Source of the DNA: Carallia brachiata
Taxonomy: Eukaryota; Streptophyta; Magnoliopsida; Malpighiales; Rhizophoraceae
NCBI GenBank assembly: GCA_021464245.1
Contig: JADCRB010000040.1
Coordinates: 11,892,161 to 11,956,160 of the forward strand
Reading direction: 5' to 3'
Length of the DNA: 64,000 nucleotides
A program made the translations under genes and the position numbers. The notes under the pieces are model-generated. The model made no database searches. It saw only the letters and a list, made by a program, of their open reading frames with translations, and was not told the origin of the DNA. Position 1 is the stretch's first letter, and each line of letters opens with the position of its first letter. This document shows positions 51,375 through 62,975 of the stretch, in pieces.

Positions 51375-52648
51375 TGCACCTTTTCTTTGTTTCACTTTTT
51401 TTTTAAACTTTTTTTGTTTTAAATGATTATGGGGGAGATGGGGTTTCGATTTTGTATATGGCTATAGCCTACAGAATATAATATGACCTTGATGTAAGTA
51501 TTTGTAAGAAAATGTAATTTTCCATCCATAATCCTTCTTGAAACTACGCGTTACACAGACACGCAAAGGATGACAAATTTTGATTTCTCGAGAGCATCTT
51601 TCTTTAGCTTCAAGTATATTTTGGAAAGAATAACATTACGAGTCTTCAGTTAGGTAATTTCAAAATAACAATAAAATGAAATAGATCGGTATATAATTAA
51701 ATTGATGAAAACAAAAAATCACATAAATAATTAGATATCGTTGAATTAGACTATGTAGGTTCTTTAATATTAATTAATGAAGCCACCAAATTTTTTTCTT
51801 TTGGAAATTAGATTGCTTGCTCAAAAGGCTGTCAAATCCAAATAAGTGTAACTAAGAAACATGAGGATTACATCTGCCGTGCAACAAAAGAGAAAGGAAA
51901 CGTAGAAATGATCTAGCTTGAAGCCGATCAACCAGATTGCCAGCTTCATTGATCGATGAAATTAGATATAAATAGTATAAGCAATGGACGTTCCATTAAT
52001 GTGAACAGTGCAAGCAATGACTGTTTCGTTAAAGAGCATTATGTATAAACGGTGGCAGCGAATTTCCTGCCTGGCACGTTGTTAAATAGTTTTGCATTTA
52101 TGGCCACGGAATGTAATTCCCATTTATGGTTATAGTAGCTGATATTCGAGAGACGAAAATGTTACGTGACCATACATTTTGTGGTTAACTATTGTCTAAA
52201 TTTATATTTTGTGTAATAAAAAGTAGATTTTGTATAATTATAATGATAAAAAATTATATAAATAAATATTATTTTTTTATTCATATTTTTTAATTATAAT
52301 TATATAAATTATATTTACTGTTGTACAAATTATATGATGTCTAGTTATTATTCGGCCAAATGCATTTGGCCATATAATGGAGCAGAGACGGCAATTGATA
52401 CTGGAACATTCTACAAATAGCATGTGTTATATAAAGAGCAAATATACATATTTTGGGTAAATTTATCTTAAATTTTATCTTAGTTGAAACAATAACTGAT
52501 ATTTTTGAAACGAAAATTAATATTTTTCAAACACTTATTACTTTTACATTTCAAAAATATCAGTTTTCGTTTTAAAAATATTAGTCGTAATTTCACGTGG
52601 GACAAAATCGACATAAATTTACCGAGATACCAACTTTTTTTCTTATGT
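51375..52648 (+). other. 3' UTR and intergenic
   Basis: 3' UTR to about 51540. Then A/T-rich DNA with a small hairpin at 52498-52566 (CTGATATTTTTGAAA against TTTCAAAAATATCAG). No gene. Confidence 0.45.
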
Positions 52649-52658
52649 AAATGCACGG

Positions 52659-53163
52659 GAGATATACATTTATTTAGTCCTAAACCTTTAGGTTTTTTTT
52701 TTCATTTAAATTATAAATTTTTTTGAGATTTCATTTCAATTCTAAACCTTTTGATTTTACTCCAAATCAGTCCTTCCGTTAGTCAAACCGTTAAATATTA
52801 CTGTTGATTAACGAAAAATTTTTTAAAAAGGTAAAATACGCTATTTTAATTCATCAGTTAATAGAAATGCGTTGTGTAATCTTAAAAAAATTAAAAAAAT
52901 AAAAAAAAACTCAAAATCTCAACTTACATGTTAATATTTGAAAGTAAACTACAAATATTTAATAACAACAAAAATTTAAATAATATATTTTACCTTTTTA
53001 AAAAAATTTACGTTAGTCAACGATAATTTTTAACGGTTTGACTAACGGAAGAACTGATTTGGAGTAAAATTAAAAGGTTTAGAACTGAAATAAAATTTTA
53101 AAACGGTTTAAAATTTAAATAAAAAAAATTTAAAAAATTTAAAATTAAATAAATGCATATCCC
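52659..53163 (+). mobile_element. MULE-type MITE, 505 bp, with 10-bp target duplication
   Basis: AAATGCACGG occurs at 52649-52658 and 53164-53173. The element starts GAGATATACATTTATTTAG and, reversed from the right, GGGATATGCATTTATTT. Arms of about 190 bp are inverted copies, sharing TTACTCCAAATCAGT, CTTCCGTTAGTCAAACCGTTAA and TTAAAAAGGTAAAATA. Long arms with a 9-10 bp duplication are the hallmark of Mutator-like elements. No coding capacity. Confidence 0.85.
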
Positions 53164-53173
53164 AAATGCACGG

Positions 53174-55459
53174 TGCCCGGTGGTCCAAAGAAAACTACTC
53201 AGCCCGAAATTTTGTAGAGAGTGCAAGCCATTTTTTACAATGCCGTCTCTCAAGAAAGGTGCCAAGGCCCCTTTTCCTATTACAGACCTTGGTAATTATT
53301 ATTTACAAGCCAATAAATGTATCTAGCAGTAACTTATCTCCGCAAGGCTGCTATTAATTTAAGATTCAAACAATGAAATTTACATTAACAAGGTTGGGTT
53401 GATGTTAGACGCAAATTCACACATTGTATTGTATGTGATGACCTATATTTTTAATTGGTCGATTCATAATTGCAATTATCAGTAAAGACCGAAAACATGT
53501 ATTTAATGGTCATGATAGTGCGCTCATGTCCACAACGTGCCAAATTTACCGTGTTCTTGTAATGAAGCTGTTCTAACAATAATACATGTTATTGAAGAAT
53601 TAGATGTCGTAGTTACAGCAAAAAACAAAAAACTGTTAAACGAGACGACCATCCATGAAATATCATCAACAGACGCACGCAATTGCTTGATGGAACGTGG
53701 ACTTTGTCCGGTTGCCGAAAAAAAATTCCCCGTGGGGGGTGGGAAGTGGTCCAAAACTTCTGTTCCCTTCTATGATATGGTCATGGGGCTTACACGCCTA
53801 CATCTGGCCACCTGCAGAATTGAAGCAAAGAAAAATTTGCTTGTCCGAGAGTGGGGGTTCACATGGCCTGCGCAGATTGTCTACAGTTATAGAAACGGAA
53901 GGAAATAAACTTTCTAGTTTCATAAAATTAACTTCAAAGTACGAATAACGTGATATTAATTATTAGATAATTAAACTTATTAAGAGAAAAAAAATAAAGT
54001 ATCTTAGATAAATCTATTTTGTTATGTGCATTACTAATATTTACTATTTAAGTGTAGTGACGTAATATTATTCAAAATTGAAAGCCTTGATTTGGTGGTT
54101 CTCCTTACTTCCAATTCTGCAATTCCCCACCCTATCTTCTGTGCAAATTGCAAATGTTGATACACTTTTTTGACACCTGTTGAAATTTTGATATATTGGT
54201 TGAATATTTTATGATGCTGGTTGCACATATTATGATTTTTAGTAAAAAAATATTTAAATTTTAGAATTTTGATTATTTAATATGTAAAATTCTATAACGT
54301 CTTTTTTGAAATGTGTTTCACTTCATTTAACTTTTCTAATAAAAAAAATTTGCGATAAGGTAACCGTAGGCGAGGTGACCGCCCGATTAATCTAAAAGCC
54401 ATTAGGGGGTTGCCGCCGGCAGGACGGGGGCTCACTAACATGGCAACATCTATGCGCTCCTTTGTCTCCGGCAGGAGAAATCATGATGCATTATGTATTC
54501 AAAAAGAGGCGAAAAAAAAAGAGAGAAAATCCGCCTTCAGAGTGCTCCGGTATGCCAGAGGAAAAATTCTTTTTGGGCCAGACTGAGATAAGTAGTGGAC
54601 AATTCATTGCTTTCAAGTCTATCGACCAACATGCTGGACTTCTCTCCATATAGGTGTGTGGCCCAAATTCGAACACTAGTGTGTCTGATATGTTCAACGC
54701 CCTGATTTCATGGCCGAAGCCCAGCATTGGCCTCCCTTCACCAATTATAACAACAACCGAATATGTGGGACTACCTCCCATCGATCCATCGTTTTGGATC
54801 TTATAATTAAAAATTTGTTCGAATTATGAGGTTGTGGGTTTAAACTTCCGTTAAAAAGTATTAGGTAAAGGTAAGCGTACATTCGCATCCACATAATTGT
54901 GAGTGGTTTGGTTATCATTACTAAGACTTAAGAGCATACTCATCTAATAATTCAATGTAGTAGTCCGAGCTCACTATACTCGATAAAGCAACACAATCCT
55001 ATCCGGCAAATTTGTAGGGTGTCACACTACCTTCATTTTTTTACTAAAAAAAAAGAGAAGAAATATCTTAGACATTGAAGGGAGTACTTTAGAATCAATA
55101 GTTTACACAAATTTCTTGTTTTTTTTTTTTTTTTTGATTTCATATATTCAGTAAGCATGACATTTACTCGAAAGTTTCGTCTACTTCCATTATTTTGTAG
55201 GTTAGGTTACACTGAACTGACTTTATATACAATACGCTGGCCTTTTTTCTTCCTTCTAGATGGTTTGACTCACGACTCTTCGTTTCCGACTGTTAACGGT
55301 ATTTAATCTCAGGTCTATGAATCAAAATACCGGAAAGAAAATTTTACGGGCTATAACCGTACAACCGTTAGTTATTATAATAACTAAAATACAACTACAC
55401 AATTTCTTTTAAATAATACTGAAATAATAATACAGTTTTATATAATGATGTTTAATAAT

Positions 55460-55491
<32 letters not shown>

Positions 55492-57039
55492 TTTTCATAT
55501 ATATCTATCAAAGAGTCTATATTATTTTAAAATTATTTAAAATTTTTTTATGTAAAACTCCTAATTTTATTTTTATCAATAACTATAATTATCTCGTTGC
55601 CTTACCAGCCAGATCCCACGTTGTAATTACTCTGGGCAAGATGCGATAAAACTTTTGTCGATGCTTGCCTGCTTGCCATTCCCATTAAGTTGTATCCACT
55701 AGGACGGCACCATCAGTCGTGCAAAATATCTCAAAGATCATAATGATGATGAGAAAGTGTCGTTTTTGTCTTTTCTTATTTCAATTTGTTTGACAACAAT
55801 TTGATCCCTGACTAAGTAAATTCAATATTTGAAGCAGAGATATATTTCGTGACATTTTGTACTAATAATCTCAAATTTTATCTAGAAGAATGGCTGGCCA
55901 TCGTAAGAATTCGATGTCCAACCAACCAGGATAAGAAAACGTTAACCTACAAATAACAGAAAAGTCTAGATATTAGTTGCGATGAGGATAAACCAAAGTC
56001 TAGATATTAGTTGAGATGAAGATAAACCAAGGGTACTTCATTTGTACGAGTGACGAGTGAAAAGGATGTAAAACTGGTACTTTACCAGGATTTGAACCTT
56101 CTACCGAATTGACCAAATTAAGTAAAATTACATATTAAACCCAAAAAAAATAAAAAAAGATTGTGTGTATACTTGAGAAAAAGGAGTCATAATTTACTAG
56201 AAATTATGCCAAATGTATCTTAGCGATCATAATAGCAAAAACCTAGACAATACCATAAATTATATGTTAGGTCACATATAAAGTTTTAGTATCATTAATA
56301 TTAGTAAAATGCCAAGCGAAATAATCAAAACATATCTAATAGGATATAAAAAGCAAGAAATGGAAATAGAAGAAATTAATAATAGCTGTAATTTTATTTA
56401 ATTGCTCCAATCTTGCAAGTGCAACGATGCAATTGAACAAGTTTAAAACATAAGATATATATATTATTTATATATATATATATATATATCATGGTTGAAG
56501 ACACGAATTTAATTATAGATTTTGTCAAGCTTAGGGGGCTTAAATGCACCTTTTCGCCTATTTTTTTTTTTTTTTTTTTTTACTGATGAGACTAAAATTT
56601 GCAGTTTAACAGGGCTTCGATAGACATGAAATTCACCAAATAAAACGATAGAAAGTAAAGGAATTAAAGACACAAGGGCTTGTAAATATTGACCATGTCT
56701 AGAAGAGCTGCCCATCCTGCCTGCATTCCACTATCCCTGGCCATAATTGTGGAAATGCTCGGTTTGACTACTGTCGAAGTCCAGATTGCTTGCCAACTAC
56801 AGTCTTCACCGCCGTTCCGGTGCACCCTTTTGTTTTGTTTTGGCTTTGGTGTTTTCACTCTTCAATAAAAAGGCTTACGGACCTTTTTGTCCCAACTTGT
56901 TCAAAGAGCGCGTTTAGAGAAAGAGTCCGAGTACACATCAGGAATTTTAAGTGCCGGAAACATTGTTTGAGTGAAATGAGGATAGAATTTTTTGAAAATA
57001 CAGTAAAATTTGTTGTAACAAACAAAATTAATAATATGT
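53174..57039 (+). other. Intergenic, no convincing gene
   Basis: The frames 53537-53908 (123 codons, +) and 54491-54781 (-) are open but unrecognised. 54780-55040 has a SINE-like phrase (GTGGGTTTAAACTTCCG). TA microsatellites at 55459-55482 and 56467-56490; T22 run at 56559-56581. 56690-56890 resembles part of the duplicated segment at 58600. Confidence 0.4.
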
Positions 57040-57047
57040 ACTTTTTA

Positions 57048-57452
57048 TAAGGTTGTCAGAACCGGATCGAATATCGAACCGGAAATATTAGTGGTCAAGA
57101 TTCAATCAGTTGAACTGGTCGAACCGGCATTTGAACTGGTATTTAATAATATATATATAGTAATTAAATATTAATTTTTTTAGTTTTAAGGATAAAATTG
57201 AAAGTTTTGATAAATTTATGACTAAATTAAAAATTTTAATAAACTTAGAACTCAAATTATAATTTAAACAAACTTTGCAATCAAATTAAAATTTTTTAAT
57301 TTTTATATTTTACTTGGACCGGTTCGATTTTGACCGATTTTTACTGATTTTGACTAGTTCTTAACCAGTTTTGACCGGTCTAAATTTTATTTAATTTTTA
57401 CCTTAAACCGGACCGGACTACCGATCGATTCGGTCCGATTTTCACAACCATG
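57048..57452 (+). mobile_element. hAT-type MITE, second copy
   Basis: Left end TAAGGTTGTCAGAACCGGA; right end reversed CATGGTTGTGAAAATCGGA. Outer parts are full of AACCGG/GACCGG words and the middle is A/T-rich, as in the 10569 element. Flanks ACTTTTTA and ACTTTTTG form a 7-of-8 match to a target duplication. Confidence 0.65.
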
Positions 57453-58022
57453 ACTTTTTGCACTCTCACTGTAAAAAATTTTATAGTCATTTCAAAATAA
57501 TTTACTCTTGTTTGAGATAAAAATTTGGACAAATCAAAACCTGGCTATGTACTTTTTCTCTTTAGAGAAAATGACCCTGAAGGAAAGTTAGAAATAAGTT
57601 AGTATGTAGATTTTACATATTAAAAAATAATTTTTATAATTGTGAAATATTTAGTTAAAAATACGTTGATTTTAAAAAATAATTTTTTAAAAAAATTTTA
57701 TTAATCCCGTTTACCTACTGTCTCTGCTTCTCTTATGACATCATTTCTGTGTTTATTTTATTTCTGTTTGCTGACTATCGTTTGTTAAAAGTTAAAACAA
57801 TAAAAATAGGAATAGAGCCAAAGTCTTATCTCCTCCGCTTCAAAACTCAAGCCGTTTTTTTTGAAAAAATAGTTAATGATTTCACTCCAGCAATAAAATA
57901 ATTTTAAAATAATATAAATTATTTAATAATTAAATTTATTAAAAAATAAAAAAAATAAAAAATATTATTTATCATTAAAGGAGACTGTATAATTAATTAT
58001 TATATTTATTGTTTAAAAAGAA
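57453..58022 (+). other. A/T-rich intergenic, no gene
   Basis: Nothing recognisable. Confidence 0.4.
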
Positions 58023-58310
58023 TTTGGGAGCACAGCCACGAGATGTCATAGCTCACATTATGCGTGGCACACGTGATAGAACCTTATTTACCGACCACCA
58101 CGTCATCCCAATCGAAAGTTCACTTCATTGGTGGCTCACCCCAAGTCCCTTCCCGCCACAACACAACACGAACATACATCCTCAGAGCATAATCAGTAAA
58201 CGTGCCAGCACGGAAATTGCTTCTCCTCCTCATGTATGAAAATTATAACTCAGTTCTTGAAAATTTTCTTTGAAAAAAAGAAGAGGTATTCTGTATAACC
58301 AGCTCGGAAA
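58023..58310 (+). repeat. Duplicated segment, copy A
   Basis: Shares, in order with 59348-60150, GGGAGCA, CACACGTGAT, CACGTCATCCCA / ATGTCACCCCA, TGGTGGCTCACCC, GAACATACATCCTC, ATAATCA(G/A)TAAAC, GC(C/T)AGCACGGAAA and AAAATTTTCTTTGAA. Both copies retain an ACACGTGAT (ACGT-core, G-box/ABRE-like) word. Confidence 0.75.
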
Positions 58311-58684
58311 ATTTTCGAAATTAATATTACAGTTATAAATAAAAATTGACAATTTGTATCATAATTATTGTAAATAACATCATAATTAGCATCAAACAAT
58401 AATACATATTTTCAATAAAAATATTTATTTAAATTTATTTGTATATATTATTTTATTTTTTAGCATATATATATATACATATTTATGTCTTAATATTTTT
58501 CAAAATTGACGTCGTTATATGTATATTTACTCTATCCGTTAGTGCAATCTTACCACGAAGCCTATAGAGCAGCCAAGCAGCCGGCCTAATAATTACTGTC
58601 ATTACTGCCATTCCCGTGCACACTTCTATTTTGTTTTGGCTTTTGGTGTTTCCACTCCTCAAGGACTAGTTTTATAGACCCTAT

Positions 58685-59190
58685 TTTTTTTTATATTAAT
58701 ATTTTTAATTTTTAATTTTTAAATTTTTTTTACATTTGATTTGTAAATTTTTTTAACATTTTATTTAAATTTTAAATTTTTTAATTTTTTACTAAATTAG
58801 TCCCTCTTTTTATCAAAAGTGATCAATCTATTAAAAAATAATTTTAACTTTACAAAAAATTATTTTAAAAAAATTAAATATATGAATTAAATGTATTTTT
58901 TTATCAAAAATATGCATGTTATCTATTTAATTTATATATTTATTGATTAAAAAAATATTTAATATGTATATTTTGTTAATAAAAAAATATTTATTTCATG
59001 TATTTAACGTTTTTTATTGAAATTTTTTTAAGTTAAATTTATTTATTAATCGATTGACTACTTTTTATAACTTAAAGAACTGATGTAGTATAAAATTAAA
59101 AAATTTAAAATTCAAATGAAATATAAAAAAAAATTTAGGATTCAAATATAAAAAAATTTAAAAATTTAAAAATAAAAATATTGATATCTT
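58685..59190 (+). mobile_element. MULE-like inverted-arm element
   Basis: Arms 58685-58870 and about 59010-59190 are inverted, sharing TTTAAATTTTAAATTTTTTAA-like (split) blocks and a TTAGTC/ATCAGTTC phrase like that in the 52659 element. Ends lie in T runs, so the target duplication cannot be read. Confidence 0.55.
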
Positions 59191-59347
59191 TTTTTTTTTT
59201 TCCATATTTGCACAAATCTATTGTTGTATAAATCGATCTTTCCTCTTGTCTTTCCAAAACACTATAATAATGGCACGTGACTGATAAAAAAAATCTTTTT
59301 GTCAAGTTGAATATGTTGACTCTGTCCATCATATTTGATGAAATGAA

Positions 59348-60150
59348 CCGTGGGAGCAAAAGTCATGAACGCCAAAACTGACGACCGGCATGACACACGT
59401 GATGTAACCTGATTTACGTACCATCCCATGTCACCCCAAGTGAAAATTCACCTTCCTGGTGGCTCACCCTACCCCTTACCCCCCTTCTCAAAACAAAAAA
59501 CACATCACAACAAAACATGAACATACATCCTCCGAGAATAATCAATAAACATGCGAGATTAATATTATTTTAGTCTTAAATTTTTAAAATTTTTTCAACC
59601 TAGTCTGGTATGTTTTCTTATTTTCATTTTAGTCTCATAACTTATGATTTTAATTACAATTAAGTCTCACATGGAAAAAATTATTTGTCAAAACTTTAAA
59701 ATACGTATTTGGTGGCCTTCACATATTGCCATAACAATCTATATAGTTTCAAACCCTTGTATTTTTTTTTCTAATTTATAAATTTGTGTCTGCTATACAA
59801 TTTTTGTTCTACTTGTAAGAGTTAATGTTTTACTGTATTGAATAATCTCTGCAAGTATATAAATAAAATATTCACAAATTTACTCGAGTCAAATATGTAT
59901 TTTAATATTTTGATTAACAAATCCGTCCATATAAAATTTAATTACAATTGAAATCATATTTATATAATTAAAATAAAAACAAAAAAATCATATAAGATTA
60001 TATTAAAAAAAATTAAAAAGATGTAGGATAAAGGAGTGGTAATCCCATAAACGTGCTAGCACGGAAAACTGCTTCTCCTACTCGTGAATGAAAGTGTAAC
60101 CAGTTCTTACAAAATTTTCTTTGAACAAATAAAAGTATTATTATACAACC
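59348..60150 (+). repeat. Duplicated segment, copy B, interrupted by a MITE
   Basis: Corresponds to 58023-58310 but is split at 59554/60047 by the insertion entered below. The block GTGCTAGCACGGAAAACTGC to CTTTGAACAAAT continues right after the insertion. Confidence 0.75.
59555..60046 (+). mobile_element. MITE nested in duplicated segment, 492 bp
   Basis: ATAAACATGC (59545-59554) and ATAAACGTGC (60047-60056) bracket it as a 10-bp target duplication with one substitution, and copy A shows the empty site (GTAAACGTGCCAGC). It starts GAGATTAATATT and, reversed from the right, GGGATTACCACT; the G(A/G)GAT start recalls the 52659 element, so a Mutator-type origin is likely. No coding. Confidence 0.75.
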
Positions 60151-60464
60151 ATATAATTTATAAAATATATAAAATATATGTAATTAATTTGATAATTTAT
60201 TTATATTTTTAAATTTAATATATTTTTTATAATTTAATAATTTAAATCTTTACATATTAATTTTAATACTTAATTTTAATACTTATTATTACGTATTTTT
60301 TTAAAAACACAAATTAGGTGATTGAGTAATGCACAAGGGCATAAAGTAATCAAGTAGTTAGAATAGGCGGCTAGTCAACAATTTCCTTCCTTTACTTTTA
60401 TATATTATAATATGGTCTTTCCTTCGCCTTTCCTTAGCCGTCCCCTCCCCCAAAGTCTCCATTC

Positions 60465-60493
60465 CCATATATATATATATATATATATATATT
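60465..60493 (+). promoter_or_regulatory. TA run serving as probable TATA region of the DUF1645 gene
   Basis: A CATATATA... run ends about 48 bp before ATG 60541. It is the only TATA-like sequence close to the start, though a microsatellite could lie there by chance. Confidence 0.35.
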
Positions 60494-60540
60494 CATGATT
60501 GCCGTCCCAAGGAATTAAACACGTAAAAAAGAAAAGAAAA

Positions 60541-61706
60541 ATGTTAAAATTGGAAATAGCAATACCTGCAGCAGCAGCAAGCATGGACTTCGACTTCAAC
60601 AACGCTCGGCCTATGCCATTCTTGAGCGCTCCATCTACGCCCAAACGCTTCGGCGCTGCTTTCTCCTTAAGCGCTCCCACTAGTCCTTCCCGCTTGGCGG
60701 AGTTCCACCGTCATTTCCATGACGACGACGACGACGACGACGACGAGGAGTTCATCAACGGCGGCGGCGGCGGCGGTGAAGAAAGGATAAGCGGGAATAT
60801 TCCTTTTCACTGGGAACAAAGCCCCGGCACACCTAAATCACCGAGAGCAGCGGCCAGCAGGGTCGAGAAGGTTTATATTGAAGGTGATGTTGATTTCGCT
60901 TTTGATTTCAGTTCAGAACTTGAGAAGGCTTCCCTCTCGGCCGACGAACTTTTCGACGGCGGCAAAATTCGACCGCTCAAGCCTCCGCCTGGATTACAGC
61001 TCCAAGATGTTGATTCCACCGACCAGAGAAGTCCACTTATATCGCCGAGATCTCCGAGATCGCCGATAGCGAAGGGAAAAAAGATTATTAGCGAAGTATT
61101 TTCTCCGAGAAGGAAGAAATTAGATTCAGATCCATTTGCAACTGCGATTGAAAACACTCGAAAAAGAACAGAAAACGAAAGAGGAAGAGAGAATTTCAGG
61201 TTTAACAACAAGTTCAAGCCGTAGAGCAGCAAGATCTCTTTCTCCGTTCCGAGTCGCGCAATTTCCATGGGAAGAAGAGGAAGAAGAGAAACAGCAAGAT
61301 CAACCAACAGCCAAACAATCTGCGGTGCTCAATCAAAATAGTTCAATCTCTTCGAACTCTTCGTCTTCTTCTTCTTCTTCGACTTCAAAGAGTTCTTCGA
61401 AGAAGTGGAGGCTGAGGGATTTTGTGTTTTTAGAAGCGCATCGGAGGGACGGGCATCAGATAAAGATCCTATGAGGAGGAAACAGGAACAAATCAGGAAT
61501 ACAAGCGTCCGGCCGTCCGCGGACGGCGACTCCGGCTCCGGTTCAGTGTCCGGATCAAGGAGAAAGGACGCGTGTCGGCTCACGAGTTGCATTACAAAAC
61601 GAACAAGGCGGTGTCGGAGGATTTGAAGAAGAAAACTTTCTTGCCTTACAAACAGGGCATTTTGGGCAGATTCGCTTTCAATCCCACCGTTCATGCCCTG
61701 CGTTAA
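60541..61706 (+). CDS. DUF1645 family protein (three frame breaks as given)
   Basis: Intronless. From ATG 60541 the protein starts MLKLEIAIPAAAAS and continues with PFLSAPSTPKRFG, an Asp8-Glu2 run, SGNIPFHWEQSPGTP and SADELFDGGKIRPLKPP (residues ~133-150), then SKSSSKKWRLRDFVFL, RSASEGRASDKDPM, GRVSAHELHYKTNKA and KKKTFLPYKQGILGRF to TAA 61704-61706. This order is that of DUF1645 proteins; rice members (SGL, MTD1) affect grain length, tillering and drought response, but no biochemical activity is known. As written the frame breaks at about 61185-61195 (GGAAGAGAGAATT, GA missing or one base extra), about 61426-61432 (TTTTTAGAAG, one base missing) and about 61559-61566 (AGGAGAAAGG, one base missing), so the first frame stops at 61224. 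Conservation on both sides of each break argues for sequence error. A second ATG at 60583 has a good context but would drop the family N terminus. Confidence 0.82.
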
Positions 61707-62159
61707 TCGAATTCTTTTTTTTTTTTTTTCCCTTCAAGTGGGGCCACAGCAGAAATGGTCAACATCTCTCCAAAGTCAAAGGTCCGGTGGTCCACACAGG
61801 ATGGCTATTACTTGTTAGCCAATCATTCCAAGTTTGCGGCTGCACGCCGGCGGCCGGGTCTTGCGTTGATGCTGCAAATACTACCAGCTTCTCGCAACTT
61901 CGAGCCAAAGTTAATTCTTTTGTTTTTTTCGTTTGTTTAAATCATTTGCAAGTGTAAAAGGATGGTAAATAGTGTACCCATTCACAATAAAAGTTCTAAT
62001 AATTTTGTTTTATTATTTGATTCTGATATCAGATTTCTTGGTCCTCGATGATTAAAGTATGACTGTTCTTATTAAAAATTGCAAATTTGTAATTATTGGG
62101 ACATATTTTCAAACTAATAACCTCAGCCTCTAAAACGGTGGCCTTGTATATATCAGGAT
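61707..62159 (+). other. 3' UTR and intergenic
   Basis: T14 run at 61716-61729, then a GC-richer stretch to about 61900 that is probably 3' UTR or flank. No gene. Confidence 0.4.
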
Positions 62160-62975
62160 TACAAGAATAGGATTACAAGAATCAGATCGGATCAGTCGGT
62201 TGAACTGAAAAAATTAAGAAAAATTAAGAATCGCCTTAAGGTTTAGTCTGATTCTTTCAAAAAATCGGAAGTCTTGTGAACTACTTTTGAGAATCACAAA
62301 ACTAGTCTGCTCAACCATGAATCGGAGAACAGCCCCAGTTTTATTGGTTCAAATAGTTCGGTCAATAATGACAAAAAAATGTGAAAATTTTTCCTGGAGA
62401 GCATTGAACTGGTTACCTCAAGTATAAAGAGTATGTCAAATACTATTAAACCACATTCTAATTTATTGACTATTATTATTAATTTTTTTTTACTTATTAT
62501 CTACTTACTGTTGTGGGTTTAGTTACTTTATTACTTTTCTTTATATTTTATTTTTCTTTTTAGAGTACAATGTCAAGAAATTTTAAAGTTATACTACAAA
62601 CTCAACAAGTTTCCTTAATTGTGTATTTTTTTCCACGTTCTTGGATTAATTTTTTTAAAATATGATTTAATTTAAATAAAAATATATGAATTAAAATATA
62701 TTTTCTATTTTTATTACATATATTAATATATTAATTTTTAATCTTACTTTACAATAATTTGCCAATAATATATATTAAATCTACAAGTATTTGTATTCTA
62801 CTATATACATATATATAATATTTGTAGTTTATATTACACTTTATATATTATTATTTTATATATTTAATATCAAATATCGATTTTACAGGTTCAATTACAG
62901 TTAAAACGGTTGAACCGGTTGAACTTTAAACTTCTGAATTTTTCAGTTTAATGACCGTTTCGATTCTTAAAACAT
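62160..62975 (+). mobile_element. hAT-type MITE relic, third copy
   Basis: Left ACAAGAATCAGATCGGATCAG with GTCGGTTGAACTG; right reversed TTAAGAATCGAAACGGTC and GTTCAACCGGTTCAACCG. Same alternating word style as the 10569 and 57048 elements, with A/T-rich interior 62440-62880. Ends and duplication not certain. Confidence 0.45.

Noticed and set aside
53537..53908. 123-codon + frame
   Set aside because: No recognised motif; begins and ends in repeat-like sequence.
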